DNA from: Tenodera sinensis
Taxonomy: Eukaryota > Arthropoda > Insecta > Mantodea > Mantidae
Assembly (NCBI GenBank): GCA_030765045.1
Contig: CM060964.1
Coordinates: forward strand, 151,409,205-151,473,204
Length of the DNA: 64,000 nucleotides
Direction: 5' to 3'
Positions 44,551 through 55,255 of the stretch are shown here, piece by piece. Position numbers and translations under genes: made by a program. Below the pieces are notes generated by a model. It did no database searches. It was not told the origin of the DNA and saw nothing but the letters and a program-made list of their open reading frames with translations. The stretch's first letter is position 1. Every line of letters starts with the position of its first letter.

Positions 44551-44973
44551 TTAAAACACGTAATCTGGGAATGACTTAACATACATACAGCACCAAGCTT
44601 TGAAGCCCACTTCTTTATACAGATTCAGCAGTACATTTTTCTGAAAGTCGTCCAGATTCGAAACCCGTTTTCCTGTCTTACGGTATTTTCCGGGGCATAT
44701 AAACAGGGGCCACCCGGATTCAGAAGAGGTTATTTTAGCTTGTTGCACTACGCGGGACACTGAATGTTCACTTACATTGCAAGCTTCAGCTGTTAGCGCC
44801 CGGCTCTGTTTAAATACAATGTTCGCACACACTTCTGAGGACAATTCTTTTAAAAAAGTGTAAACTCTGAAAATAATAGCCCGCGCTTCTGAATGCAATG
44901 CTTTCCCTTTCGTTTTACTTGTCTGTAAACCGCTTGTACCAGGCTTTGTTAATGCCATGTTTCTTAGCAACAA
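44551..44973 (-). pseudogene. Tc1/mariner-superfamily transposase N-terminal fragment
   Basis: 140 codons: KTKGKALHSEARAIIFRVYTFLKEL, then TAEACNVSEHSVSRVVQQ (helix-turn-helix), PGKYRKTGKRVSNLDDFQKNVLL. I recall this arrangement (HSE-A-R-x-I-I...S-x-x-S-V-x-R-V...KRV-x-x-LDDF) from insect DDE transposases of the IS630/Tc1/mariner superfamily. The DDE domain is missing. A related N terminus occurs at 60757. Confidence 0.65.
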
Positions 44974-45435
44974 AACGAGTTACAGTAATTGTAAGAGACA
45001 GGTAACGCTGTACACATACGTCAGACTTGGAACACGCATAAGAATAAACTCGATTCCTTTTCCTTTCCTGCAGACCACTCCTTGAGAAGAAAGATATTTG
45101 AGACGATAAATAAACAATCATGATGCAAGGCAAGTGTCGTTTGCTATCGCTGAGTGCAGCGTTTGTTTAATCACTCATATCTTGGGCTACAGGCCACCTA
45201 AAATTTTGCTTCTTGGACAGTCAGCTTCAACATTTCTAGCTCTTTGCAATGGAATTCTTTGTAATAATGAGCTGTTGCTGGATTTGATGAGCGCAAAGAG
45301 AAAAGTGAAAAGCAAATATTGCGCTAGACAGCGCGTTACCAAACTGGGCAACGTCGCCTTTCTAGGATTGGCTACTTGCTCTCACACACCCTCTTCTAGC
45401 TCCGCCTCATGTGCCTTCTTATTCCGTACGGCTTA

Positions 45436-45690
45436 TAGCAGTATATGGTCACTGGGGAACAGTTGGAAGAGCCCCTTTATCAGAAAGTAGTGGCTGCAGG
45501 TTTGGAATGCATTGATAGATTGTCCTAGCAGTATATGGTCACTGGGGATCAGTTGAAGAGCCCCTTTATCAGAAAGTAGTGGCTGCAGGTTTGGAATGCT
45601 TTGATACATTGTCCTAGCAGTATATGGTCACTGGGGATCAGTTGAAGAGCTCCTTTATTGGAGAGTAGTGGCTGCAAGTGAGGGAAACTG
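45436..45690 (+). repeat. 89-bp tandem repeat array, right part
   Basis: The array continues with TAGCAGTATATGG, completing the unit broken at 42859, for about three more units, the last diverging after 45650. Confidence 0.93.
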
Positions 45691-46079
45691 CACATACATG
45701 GTTGGAGTGCTTGGCGTACCTCCAATTGCCACCACAGTAAGATTTTCTTCCTATGATGTCTTTTCTGATCTGACACAGAGGACCAACTTCCACATATGGT
45801 AGGCCTTGGCTCATCACACTTAGTGGGAGAGGAGAAGATAGATCAAATTATGTATGCCTACCCAGAAGTTTGTTGGCATACATTGTGTTTCATACTTTTA
45901 TAATGAGCTATTTTTAATATGTAAGTAGTTAAATATTAATAGTCCAATGTGTGTAAATAACTACAATAGATAAAGCAGTAAAATGGTGTAGTTTGAATGT
46001 TCCGCCAAAAGTATAGAATCTGAAAAAATAAATATTTAAGATTTTAGGGTTTATTTTTTTGTGAAGAGGGAGCGTAAAG

Positions 46080-46300
46080 TAATACATTCAAGCAGAGTTG
46101 GGCAAAATATACCTGAGATGTATTTAGATAAAAAAAACGGTAAAGCTATTTTAGATTCAAAATACAGTATTCTTTTAAAATATCTGTTTTAGGTCTGAAA
46201 TTCAAAGTACTGTAAAATATGAGACAAAAACTTTAAAGAGGATACTGGTCATAATAACTAACCAAACTGCTCCAAAAAAGTTTGTCGCTAATTTGGATTA
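46080..46300 (+). mobile_element. Possible hAT MITE remnant
   Basis: CAGAGTTGGGCAAAATATAC at 46093 followed by repeated AAAATAC/TTTTAAAATA stretches resembles the ends of widespread hAT MITEs (CAGAGTTGGGCAA). No matching right end found. Confidence 0.35.
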
Positions 46301-46829
46301 CAGAACAAACATTAATGAAGTGTACCAAACATAAATATAAACAAATGTGTGAATAACTTTGCTATTGCAAATAAGTTTGCTTCATATATTAACAATAAAT
46401 GCCACCAAACTTTAAAAACAAATCAGGAAACACATGAGTATAGTTCCAACTTTAACAATACAAGTCTAAAGTCTGTGTATCCTTAGTTGTAGATTGGCGT
46501 TTCAACTAGCAGAGACAACAGGGTTGCCACTTTAAGCACTGCCATCCACGTGGTGACACCAAATGTGTACCAGAAACATGAATAATGCCACGCTAACTCA
46601 GGAATAAACAATGACTACACAGTAGCAGGTCATAGCAGATTAACACTCACAATTTCAAAGGGGGTGGGGGTACTTTATGCCCATTTTCAGTAATTTTTTT
46701 AAAATTTTCTGTTTTAATTTTTTGATTAAAAGCATGCTGTTAGTAGTTATTGTCAATCACTGTTTCTACTACTGAATTGTGTATTTGTTTCAAATTTTTC
46801 ATTGCTGGTCTTTTTTAGCAACAATGAAA

Positions 46830-47195
46830 TGACAAGGTGGTCATGAAGTACTGACCCGTTGGTTAATGTGATTTATGTAAAAAAGTAGAAAGGAATAGTT
46901 AAACAATGCTAATTATTACCTTTTTAAACATGACAAGGTATAATACCCAATTTTAAAGTAAATTTGTTTTAAAACTTCCTGAGATATCTTGCTACCAGTG
47001 GTGGTCACCTCCGTTGGTAGTATAAGCTCTGTAGTAGGATTGGCATAATATCTAGTATGATTCATGTAAAACAAGTAATAGTTAAAGTGTTAAATGTTAC
47101 CTTTATCAATATGAGAAGATATAATACCCATTTTAGAAATGAATTTGTTTTAAAAATTGCTCAGACATTTTGTTACTAGTGGTGGTCACAATGTA
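46830..47195 (+). repeat. Diverged tandem duplication, about 181 bp
   Basis: AGTGGTGGTCAC at 46997 and 47178, TATAATACCCA and TTTGTTTTAAAA blocks recur with 181-bp spacing through two units. Flanked on the right by ACCACC and poly(C). Confidence 0.7.
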
Positions 47196-47199
47196 ACAC

Positions 47200-47745
47200 C
47201 ACCACCACCCCCCCCCCCCCCCCTTTATAATCTAAGTTATGGAATAAGGCTTGGTAATGCTAGGGTTAAGGCAACAAACACAAAAAGAGAATGAAGATTC
47301 AATTCAAATATTTAAACACAGTGATCGTCATATTTTATACGATACTTATGTCAGTGTTCATTATAAAATGAACAATAATTGTGTGCATAAAAAGTTGATA
47401 AGGAAACTCAAGTTTTTGTTCTCTTGGCTGTAACAAAATATGAGATCTATTTCGGAGCTATTTTAACTACATCATATTAAACAAAAAAACCATACCTGGA
47501 ATTTGATGTTCTATTCCAATGGGTAGATGCCGCTCACTTGCGACTCATTATCATCAGCACTGTCGTTACTGCTGTTATTGTCATTATCTTCATGTCATGG
47601 TCGGCATCTGACTTTCATTATTTTCAGTCAACATAGTTAAATAGCAATATTTAATCCTGACAACATATGCACACACACCAACAGAGAGAGAGAGAGAGAG
47701 ACACATGCACGCGTGCGCACACAAACACACACACACACAAATTAT
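47200..47745. repeat. Simple repeats: poly(C), (AG)n, (CA)n
   Basis: Poly(C) at 47208-47223, AGAGAG at 47683-47700 and CACACA at about 47718-47740, with unrecognised sequence between. Confidence 0.8.
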
Positions 47746-48282
47746 CACTGAATTTTGTATTCATAAACATGAGCATAATACTGACACTACATCTAATAAT
47801 TATTACTGAATTGTGTGTTCTTAATTTCACAAACTAAACAGTGCACACAAGACAAGTAAACTATTGTACCAGGTATGTGATGTGAATGGCTTGCCGATTT
47901 GCAGTGCAACACAATAGCATACTGTTAGCATCGGGTAAAGATTCCTGGAAAGGAACTCAGTCACGGTGCTAAATGGAAAACATGTGGTATCCAATGTTAC
48001 TGCTGGCAACTGCGCAATGGCTCCTGGCTCCTGCTACAGAAATGACTTGGGGAAGCTGGCCTCTAATTGGTACCTCCAATGGTTGCTATGAGACCAGAGT
48101 GACACTTTAACTCCCTCTCTCCTCTCTGCTAAAATTTTTCAGAGCACATTAGCACATGGGTAGGAAATGTTAATCACCAACTAAGAGTGCGCCAACTATA
48201 ACATCAGACACAATCACAAGACCAGTTTCACTAGCTGAGTATATTATTCTCAAGCACTACATTAACCTGTTCGTCTCCTTAG

Positions 48283-48560
48283 CATGGTGGTAGCACTGCT
48301 GCTTACCAAGGCGTGGTGGTAGCACTGCTGCTTACCAAGCGGGGGACCTGGTTTCGATTCCCGGTACTAGCATATGGATTTTCTTCCACTGGGAGACCTG
48401 GTTCAGGGTGCATTCAGCCTTGTTAGATCCCTGAGGAGCCAATTGAGGATTTACTTGATTGAAAAGTAGCAGCCCCTAGTCGAGAAGACTGCATAACCGA
48501 TCGAGAGGGACCAGGGTGCTGACCATGTCCCACCTCCAGTACTGTTGCAGAACTAATGAG
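48283..48560 (+). mobile_element. tRNA-derived SINE with duplicated A-box
   Basis: TGGTGGTAGCACTGCTGCTTACCAAG occurs twice in tandem (about 48287 and 48315), then B-box GGTTTCGATTCCCGG and a body with GAGACCTGGTTCAGGGTGC and GATCCCTGAGGAGCCAATTG. Duplication of 28 bp has left two A-boxes in front of one B-box. The right boundary is uncertain. Confidence 0.75.
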
Positions 48561-48983
48561 CATCATCAGACAGAAACTAGCAGTATTGATTCAAAAGTTG
48601 CAGGAGAAGCTATATCAGCAACAAAAATAGAAATATATTATATTTATTTCTTCTTCTGTATAGGACAATATCCTGTTCATTTCCCCCTTTTTATTCCTTG
48701 GATGAGCTATAAATGCTGTCAATCCATCTCCCCCCAGGGGGACCTACTGCGGTAGATCCGGGTTTGGCACACCCGGGACCTCAAGCCAACTGACTCCCTC
48801 AATGTGGGCTCCTCTTCGTGGTGAGGGAGTCAGTCAAAATGTGCGTGGAGACCCGTATTGGTAGAAAGGTTTATCCTGGTGGTTGAGGGATGCGTATCTG
48901 AGCTCGGTCCAGTTTTCTTCCTGAATTTGGGGAGGGTGCACATTTCCAATACACTGCTTTGGTTACTGCTTCATCTAAACGGG

Positions 48984-49232
48984 CCCACCTCGGTAGCATG
49001 ATGGTTAGCGTGTCTGCCTCACGTTCAAGAGGTCGCGAGTTCATATCTCGCTTAGGGCAAGTTATACGGGTAAGGGTTTTTTCCGAGGTTTTCCCTACCC
49101 TGAGAAGACGAATGTCAGGTAACTTAAAGCTCCATGGACCTCGGGCTCATTTGAGCATCATTTCACCCATTTCATTCATTCGTCTGATATGACACAATGT
49201 TGGAGGACGTTAATTCAAAAAAAAAAATAATA
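48984..49232 (+). mobile_element. tRNA-derived SINE, family 1, inside LINE 5' UTR
   Basis: Exact 11-bp duplication ATCTAAACGGG (48973-48983 and 49233-49243). A-box TGATGGTTAGCGTGTCTGC, B-box AGGTCGCGAGTTCATATCTC, body with TTTTCCCTACCCTGAGAAGAC and GGACCTCGGGCTCAT, A-rich tail AAAAAAAAAAATAATA. Same family as 29747-29975; this copy is fresher. Confidence 0.95.
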
Positions 49233-49427
49233 ATCTAAACGGGAGGCTAGGGACTAACCCACCCCTAGTCAATCGGCCAGGACTAGGTAGTGCACCGAAC
49301 TCCAAGGTGAGGGGACGGCGAGCCTGCTATATCCCCTGTGTAGCCCTGTCATCCCAGTGGTATGACCCCTCGTTGGGCTCCGTGGTGGGTGGGGAGCACT
49401 GGGGGATGAAATTTTATTTAGCTTTTT

Positions 49428-50291
49428 GTGGCTACAACTACTCCTAAACGCCGCAAACAAGTTGAAGAAAAAGAGGTACAGGTGTCGTCATCCGCTCGTT
49501 ACCTAGTGATACATAGAATGGAAGAGGGTCAGACATTTTTAAAGGTAAACCCATTTATAGTTCAATCCAGTCTTGACAAAATCGCCGGCCCAGTGAAGTC
49601 CTGTACTCGCTTACGATCCGGTTCCCTTTTGGTCGAGAGTTACACTGCCACACAGTTTGACAAGATTTTGAAGGCCAAACTACTCCACGGATATCCTATC
49701 CGTGTTGAGAAACACCGAAGCCTTAACTCCTGCAAGGGCGTCATCACCACCTCCCTGTTAGATGATATGCCGGAGGAGGAGATACAAGGTTACCTGTCGG
49801 ATCAGGGTGTCACGGACGTTTACTGTGTAAGAGTCAAGCGCGATGGCGTGCAGGTGGCTACCCGCACGCTGTTCATAACTTTTGATCGGCTCGACCTGCC
49901 GCAGAAGATCAAGGCAGGTTACGAGGTTATCCCAGTTCGACCATATATCCCGCGGCCTATGCGTTGTTTCCAGTGCCAACACTATGGCCATACTAAGACC
50001 TCGTGTAAGGCTTCGGTTTGTGCCAACTGTGGTAGTATTGCTCATGACGGAGCTTGTCCATCTGCTCCAAGCTGCGTGAATTGCCGAGGTACACACCCAG
50101 CGACTTCGAGCGCCTGTCCGCGTTACCAGGACGAGAAGGCTATTCAGGAGCTGCGGGTGAAAGAGCGTATCTCTTTCACAGAAGCCCGCAAACGCCATCT
50201 TGCTCGACAGCCTTCTCTCCTAAAGTTTGGTACTTTTAGTTCCGTTGTTTCCACACCAGTACCAAAGCGGGATATGGGTACTCAAACTTGA
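49428..50291 (+). pseudogene. LINE ORF1 (gag-like, CCHC zinc knuckles)
   Basis: About 287 codons. RNA-binding nucleocapsid-like protein that packages LINE RNA. Residues 20-170 hold an RRM-like region (RYLVIHRMEEGQTF, GSLLVESYTATQ, VRRDG-like VKRDGVQV). Two or three CCHC knuckles follow: CFQCQHYGHTKTSC, CANCGSIAHDGAC and CVNCRGTHPATSSAC. The first codon in frame at 49428 is GTG, not ATG, so the original start is probably mutated. A TGA at 50289-50291 ends the frame, but a proline/serine-rich continuation in other frames runs to about 50680, suggesting ORF1 was longer. Confidence 0.85.
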
Positions 50292-50682
50292 CCTGTAACT
50301 TCCACCGTGGTTACTTCTCGCGTCGCTGTGTCAACTCCTGCCGGCTCCAAGACCATTTCTGTAAGTACCGAAACCCGGAAATTTAAAGTTACTCCGAAGC
50401 GTACCGACTTTCTCAAGGACCCTACGACATCAGCAAGTGAAAAGGGTGCCTCCTTGGCCCCTTCACCTCCTCGCCGATCGTGCTCCCAAGATACCAGGGG
50501 GCGCAGTGGCATGAAGCGGGACTCCCCTCCACTCATCAGTCTTGGAAATCGCTTTGTTCCTCTTCGGTACCCGGTGACCCTCTTCCATCTGAGGAACCCA
50601 TGGAGGAGGAACCACTTGCTCCAAAAAGCTCAAGTCCTACGCGAAATCAAAAGGTCAAGTTGAAACGACAGCCACCGGTTAA

Positions 50683-51932
50683 GTGAACCTCGGGAACAGC
50701 TTTTCCCATTTGCCCAGGATGTCCATTCAACAATGGAATACCCGTGGCGTGCGCAGGCATAAAACCGAACTGCAACTGCTCGCTAATTTGCTGTCCCCCA
50801 CTTTTTTCTGCCTGCAGGAGACCAAACTTCAACAACAGGATACTTTCACCTTTCCTGGTTTTACTCCGGTGCGATGGTGCTATGATCCTGATCTGCGACG
50901 ACGTTTATTACCAGCCTCTTATACTACTACATTGCAAGCTGTTGCCGTTTCTCTTCGTTTCCTTGGCTTTTATTTCACTTTATGTTCCGTTTACCTACCG
51001 CCATCTTCTTCCTTCGCAATTGCGGACCTATCAGATCTCGTGTCCCAGCTCCCAGCGCCCTACTTGTTGGGAGACTTCAATGCCCACCACCCCTTTGGGG
51101 ATCACCTAGGGCTTGCGTAAGGGGAAAGCATCTTGCAGAGTTCTTTCATCAGAATCACCTCTCTCTCCTTAATACTGGCGAACCTACTTATATTTCTGAT
51201 TCCACAGGCACTCTCTCACACTTAGACTTATCTGTTTGCTCGGCACAGCTTGCACGTCGTTTTGAGTGGAACGTCGTCCCAGACACCTTCTCCAGCGATC
51301 ATCTTCCCTGCGTGACTAGCCTACTCTCCAACTATGTACCCTCGTCACGTGTACTCGCCTGGCAGCTATACAAAGCGAACTGGCCTCTTTTCTGCAGCCT
51401 AGCTGTTTTCGACGACCATGTGTTGGGAAATGTTGACCAGATGGTGGACCACTTCACTTCCGTGATCCTGTCCGCAGCCGAGCGTGCTATACCTCGGTCG
51501 TTGGCCCACCCTAGGCGTTTACCCGTTCCTTGGTGGACCGACGAATGCCGAGCGGCGGTTCGTGCGCGCCGGGTAGCACTGCGGGTATTTCAGCGCCACT
51601 CAACTCTCGAGAATCTGGTCGCCTTTAGGCGCTTACGCGCCCATGCTCGTCACATCATACAGGCCAGCAAGAAATCCTGGCACCGCTTTGTGGAGTCCTT
51701 TAATCGCTTCACACCATCATCTGTGGTTTGGGACAAGCTCCGTCGCGTGGCCGGCAAAGTTTCACGAGTTCCGGTGCCTGGCCTGCGGATTAATAATGGC
51801 ACCGTATTTTCCCCTAGAGCTGTCGCTGACACCCTGGGAGGCGCCTTTTCTGATATCTCTAGCTCCTCCCATTACCACCCGGACTTATCAGGAATCGGAC
51901 AGAGACGCATGAACTATCCTTTCACTCTTTGA
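50683..51932 (+). pseudogene. LINE ORF2 endonuclease and linker
   Basis: The frame from 50683 begins MNLGNSFSHLPRMSIQQWNTRGVRRHKTEL (motif I) with FCLQETKL (catalytic Glu), YLPPSS and YLLGDFNAHHPFG (Asp/Asn). It stops at 51120; the +1-shifted frame from about 51100 carries on with GTLSHLDLSVCS, FSSDHLPCV (final SDH), then the linker PVPWWTDECRAAVRARRVALR to 51932. All endonuclease motifs are present but in two frames. Confidence 0.87.
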
Positions 51933-53446
51933 ACCGCGAGTGTTATAACGCTTTCGTCTCCATGCAGGAGTTGGAGTGGGGCCTGGCCTCATCGCGACCC
52001 TCAGCAACTGGGCCGGATGATGTCCACGTTTTAATGTTGCAGCACCTATCTTTGGCTGAAAAACTTTTTCTGTTGCAGGTGTATAATCTTATCTGGCGTA
52101 CAGCAACCTTTCCATCCGCTTGGCGCGAGGCCACCGTTGTCCCGATTTTAAAACCTGGGAAGGATCGCTATCTACCTTCTAGTTATCGCCCCATCTCCCT
52201 CACCAGTTGCCTCTGCAAGCTGATGGAGCGCATGATCAACGGGCGATTGACATGGTGGTTTGAATCGCAAAATCTGCTGTCTAACGCTCAGTGCGGCTTT
52301 CGTTGCTTCCGTTCCACGGTGGACCACTTAGTGTCGTTGTCCACACACATGGACGGTTTCCTGCGTAAGAGTCAAACGGTAGCTGTGTTTTTTGACTTGG
52401 AGAAGGCGTATGACACTTGCTGGAGGTATGGAATCCTTCGTACCCTCCGTAAATGGGGCTTTCGTGGTCGACTGCCCCTTTTTATTCGGGAGTTCATGCG
52501 GGATAGGGTCTTTCGTGTACGGGTGGGCCCGGTTTTGTCACGTGTTTTTAGCCAAGAAAACGGAGTACCACAAGGCTCGGTACTCAGCGTCACACTATTT
52601 GCCATTGCTATCAAGCCCATTGTGGAGTGCGTCTCATCGGGCGTTTCGTGTTCGCTATTCGTGGACGATTTCTCCATTTACTGTAGTTCTCGGCGGACCT
52701 CTCTGTTGCAACGTCGCCTCCAACTGTGTCTTGACCGCTTCTTCACTTGGAGTGCCGAAAACGGCTTTAAGTTCTCCGCCGAGAAGACCGTCTGTGTTAA
52801 CTTCTGGCGCCGAAAGGCGTTTCTTGCCCCTTCTCTATGTCTCGGCTCAGAAACACTTCCTTTCGCAGACGAAACAAAATTTTTGGGATTGATTTTTGAC
52901 AGAAAACTTAGTTGGTCTTCACATATTTCGTACCTAAAGGCAAGGTGTGAACGTTCTCTCAGTGTTTTAAGTGGCGCGTCTTGGGAAGCTGATCGGAGTA
53001 CTCTTTTACGCCTATACCGCGCACTTGTCCGATCGAAACTTGATTATGGTTGTGTCGTGTATTTCTCGGCTCGACCGTCGGTTTTAAATCGCCTAAATCC
53101 GACACACCACCGTGGCTTCAGGTTGAGTATTGGCGCATTTCCCACGATGCCTGTTATGAGCCTTTGTGCGAAAGCTGCTGAACCTCCGCTTAGTTATCGG
53201 CGCGATGTTCTTCTCTGCAGCTACGCTTGCAGACTTTCTGATCTGCCAGAACACCCATCTTTTAGTTTGTTTTTTAATGACACCTTGGATCGCCAATACT
53301 CATCGAGCTCCCGGTCCCTCCTGGCGTTCGATTTCGTTCACTACTTCGGCTTTTGGACGTCGATTTCTCGGCGTCAATTCCCAGGGGAGAAACACGATTT
53401 CCCCCATTGCTACGTCCCGAGACCCACGTTAATCTGGGTTTGCTGA
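51929..53446 (+). pseudogene. LINE ORF2 reverse transcriptase
   Basis: 505 uninterrupted codons. Motifs in order: LASSRPSATGPDDVH, WREATVVPILKPGKD, SSYRPISLTSCLCKLMERM, NAQCGFRCFRSTVDHL, VAVFFDLEKAYDTCWR (motif A), NGVPQGSVLSVTLFAIAI (motif B), CSLFVDDFSIYC (motif C with FVDD in place of FADD/YADD), and FLGLIFDRKLSWSSHI. The thumb region runs to about 53200. The frame ends at 53444-53446; RNase H continues in another frame. It is the longest open reading frame in the window. Confidence 0.93.
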
Positions 53447-54331
53447 CCAAGCCGAAGTCCTCGACGCCAGACTCAGTTCTTCGTTCGGCCTTTCTAGAAA
53501 TTCAGGCTCAGTCCGGACGTTGCAATTTTATTTACACTGACGGCTCGGAGGACGATACGGGAGTAGGATGTGCTTTTAATAATGGTTGCCAGAGTTTTAG
53601 CTTTCGTCTTTTATACAGTGCTCGATTTTTACAGCAGAGCTTTTAGGTATATATCAGGCTCTTTTGTATGTTCGTCGGCAGCCCTTGGAGCGATGTATTA
53701 TATGTTCAGATTGTTTGAGTGCGCTTCAGAGCCTAGGTACGCTGTACAATTACCACCCACTGGTGCAGCATGTCCAGGACAGCAAATACTCACTCGCTGG
53801 TGCTGGCATCAGCGTGTCTTTCATGTGGGTACCTGGACATGTAGGCCTGCAAGTTAACGAGGCTGCCGATTCTGCTGCAAAGGCAGCAGTTTTAGCTCCC
53901 AGGTTTTTAGCGCTTGTGCTCCCTCTGATGATCTTAGCCAAGTTTTACGTCGTGCCCTCCTTTCACGGTGGAGTGCTGCACGGAGCGATCTTCAGGGGAA
54001 CAAACTAAGGGAGGTGAAGCCCCTCCCTGTGACCTGGAGGACTTCCCCGCGCGCTTCTCTTCGCGAGAAAGTAATTTTAGCGAGATTGCGTATCGGGCAT
54101 TGCCGTTTTAGTCATAGTTACCTTTTATCGTCGGATGCTGCCCCGATCTGTGCTCATTGCCATGAGGCCCTGACGGTGCGGCATGTTTTACTTGAGTGCC
54201 AGTTTTTAACCCAATTGCGTGTATCCCTAGGTCTGCCAGCTTCCCTTGGTGAGGTGCTGGCGGACATGGTTGCTGCAGTAGACCGTTTGCTCACTTTTAT
54301 CCGAATCAGCGGTATAGGCGGCCGTATTTGA
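53447..54331 (+). pseudogene. LINE ORF2 RNase H and C-terminal zinc motif
   Basis: Broken into three frames. 53447-53646: RPETHVNLGLL, NFIYTDGSEDDTGVGCAF (first catalytic Asp of RNase H). 53664-54008: RCIICSDCLSALQSL (Asp) and FMWVPGHVGLQVNEAADSAAKAA (His/Asp). 54014-54331: REKVILARLRIGHCRFSHSYLL, CAHCHEALTVRHVLLECQFL (C-x2-C...H-x4-C), ending IGGRI. The RNase H removes RNA from the cDNA hybrid. The second catalytic residue region (E-x-x-A-L) is read only in the frame around 53640-53665. Confidence 0.85.
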
Positions 54332-54590
54332 ACAGCTGATTTTATCCTTCGTTTTTATTTACTCGTTTTTGCAATTTATCTTCCTCGTGAGCCATTGTTT
54401 AGCTTGACCTTTATAGTTACTGGCACTCCTTTGGTTACCTTTTAATCTTGTAATTGTTGATTTATTTTAAACTTTTAGCATGTGAGTGTGGGGCCTGTAG
54501 TTGTAGCTGTCTTGTCTTGTTTAGGCTCTAGTAACCCTAGCAGTTGTGCACCCTAAACCCCACCCCTCAGTACTACTACTGTCAATCCAT

Positions 54591-55212
54591 TTCATAGCAG
54601 GTCTTCGTTTTGTCCTTTTTCCATCTAAAGGTCTGCCTTCTTTGGCTCTTTTTACTAGACTATGCTATTGCCGGTCCCAAGCCCAGATGAGAAAGGAGTA
54701 GGGCGAGGAGTAAGAACCTCAAAAATATCCTGGATTCATCTGGCCTGAATGATGGTACCCGATGAGGGCCCCTTGCCAGGGTGGGGTAAAGACCTCAATG
54801 GCAGAATCGGTGGAGAGGAGAACCATGGAACAGCAAAACTGACGGAAGAGGTGACCTACTTTCTTAAGGCTAATAAAGAAATAACCACAACCTTGTGGAG
54901 CAAATGAAACTTCAAAGGCTAAGGAACAGAACCCTGACAGAAAACACTAGGCAAATGGGGCTCAAAAATCCGGGAAGACAACTCATCTAAGAGAGAACAC
55001 TCCGAAATGAAATGGGGCAGGCTGAGCTCTGAAGCTGGAAGACAGGAAACCCTGAACAAAAACCCACCTTGGAAACGGTCTAGCAACCCACTTCAAATTG
55101 TAATTTCACATTGCTCACAATCACCAGGATAAAGCCTTTAATCAGGGTCGCTGATGACCTAGAAGTTGAGCGCCCTTAAACCAAAATTAATCAGGGAAGC
55201 ATCATATATTTA
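54591..55212. other. Unclassified repeat with conserved SINE tail
   Basis: 54591-55130 is GC-richer than its surroundings and resembles arthropod dispersed repeats but has no open frame. At about 55143-55190, GGGTCGCTGATGACCTAGAAG then TTGAGCGCCCTTAAACC is a tail I recall as widespread in arthropod SINE-like repeats; a related tail is at 61650-61690. Confidence 0.45.
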
Positions 55213-55255
55213 AGCTCACCGGACAAAAAATTAGTTACCCCTGGTCAACTCAACA

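Larger units (their letters stand above)
42860..45435. mobile_element. 2.6-kb TA-target TIR transposon in the satellite
   Basis: Both ends share AATAAGAAGGCACATGAG in inverse orientation (left at about 42872, right ending about 45424), and the satellite unit is cut at TA with TA repeated on the right (45436-45437). A minus-strand transposase fragment (44973-44551) has the N-terminal HTH of a Tc1/mariner-superfamily group. The 656-bp pogo-like element at 43309-43964 is nested inside. Exact terminal bases are ambiguous by two or three. Confidence 0.8.
48728..54578 (+). mobile_element. Near full-length I-like LINE (gag ORF1, EN-RT-RNase H ORF2)
   Basis: Bounded by an exact 12-bp duplication CTGTCAATCCAT (48716-48727 and 54579-54590). 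Contents: GC-richer 5' UTR with a SINE (48984-49232), ORF1 with zinc knuckles (49428-50291), ORF2 with endonuclease, RT, RNase H and C-terminal zinc motif (50683-54331), and a 3' end in TACTACTA. Without the SINE it is about 5.6 kb. The RNase H domain and CCHC ORF1 place it in the I superfamily (I/Nimb-like). At least four frame breaks in ORF2 make it inactive. Its GC content is clearly above the surroundings. Confidence 0.9.

Noticed and set aside
42255..45690. Possible CRISPR array (regular 89-bp spaced repeats)
   Set aside because: The whole 89-bp unit is repeated, with no unique spacers, and the genome is eukaryotic.
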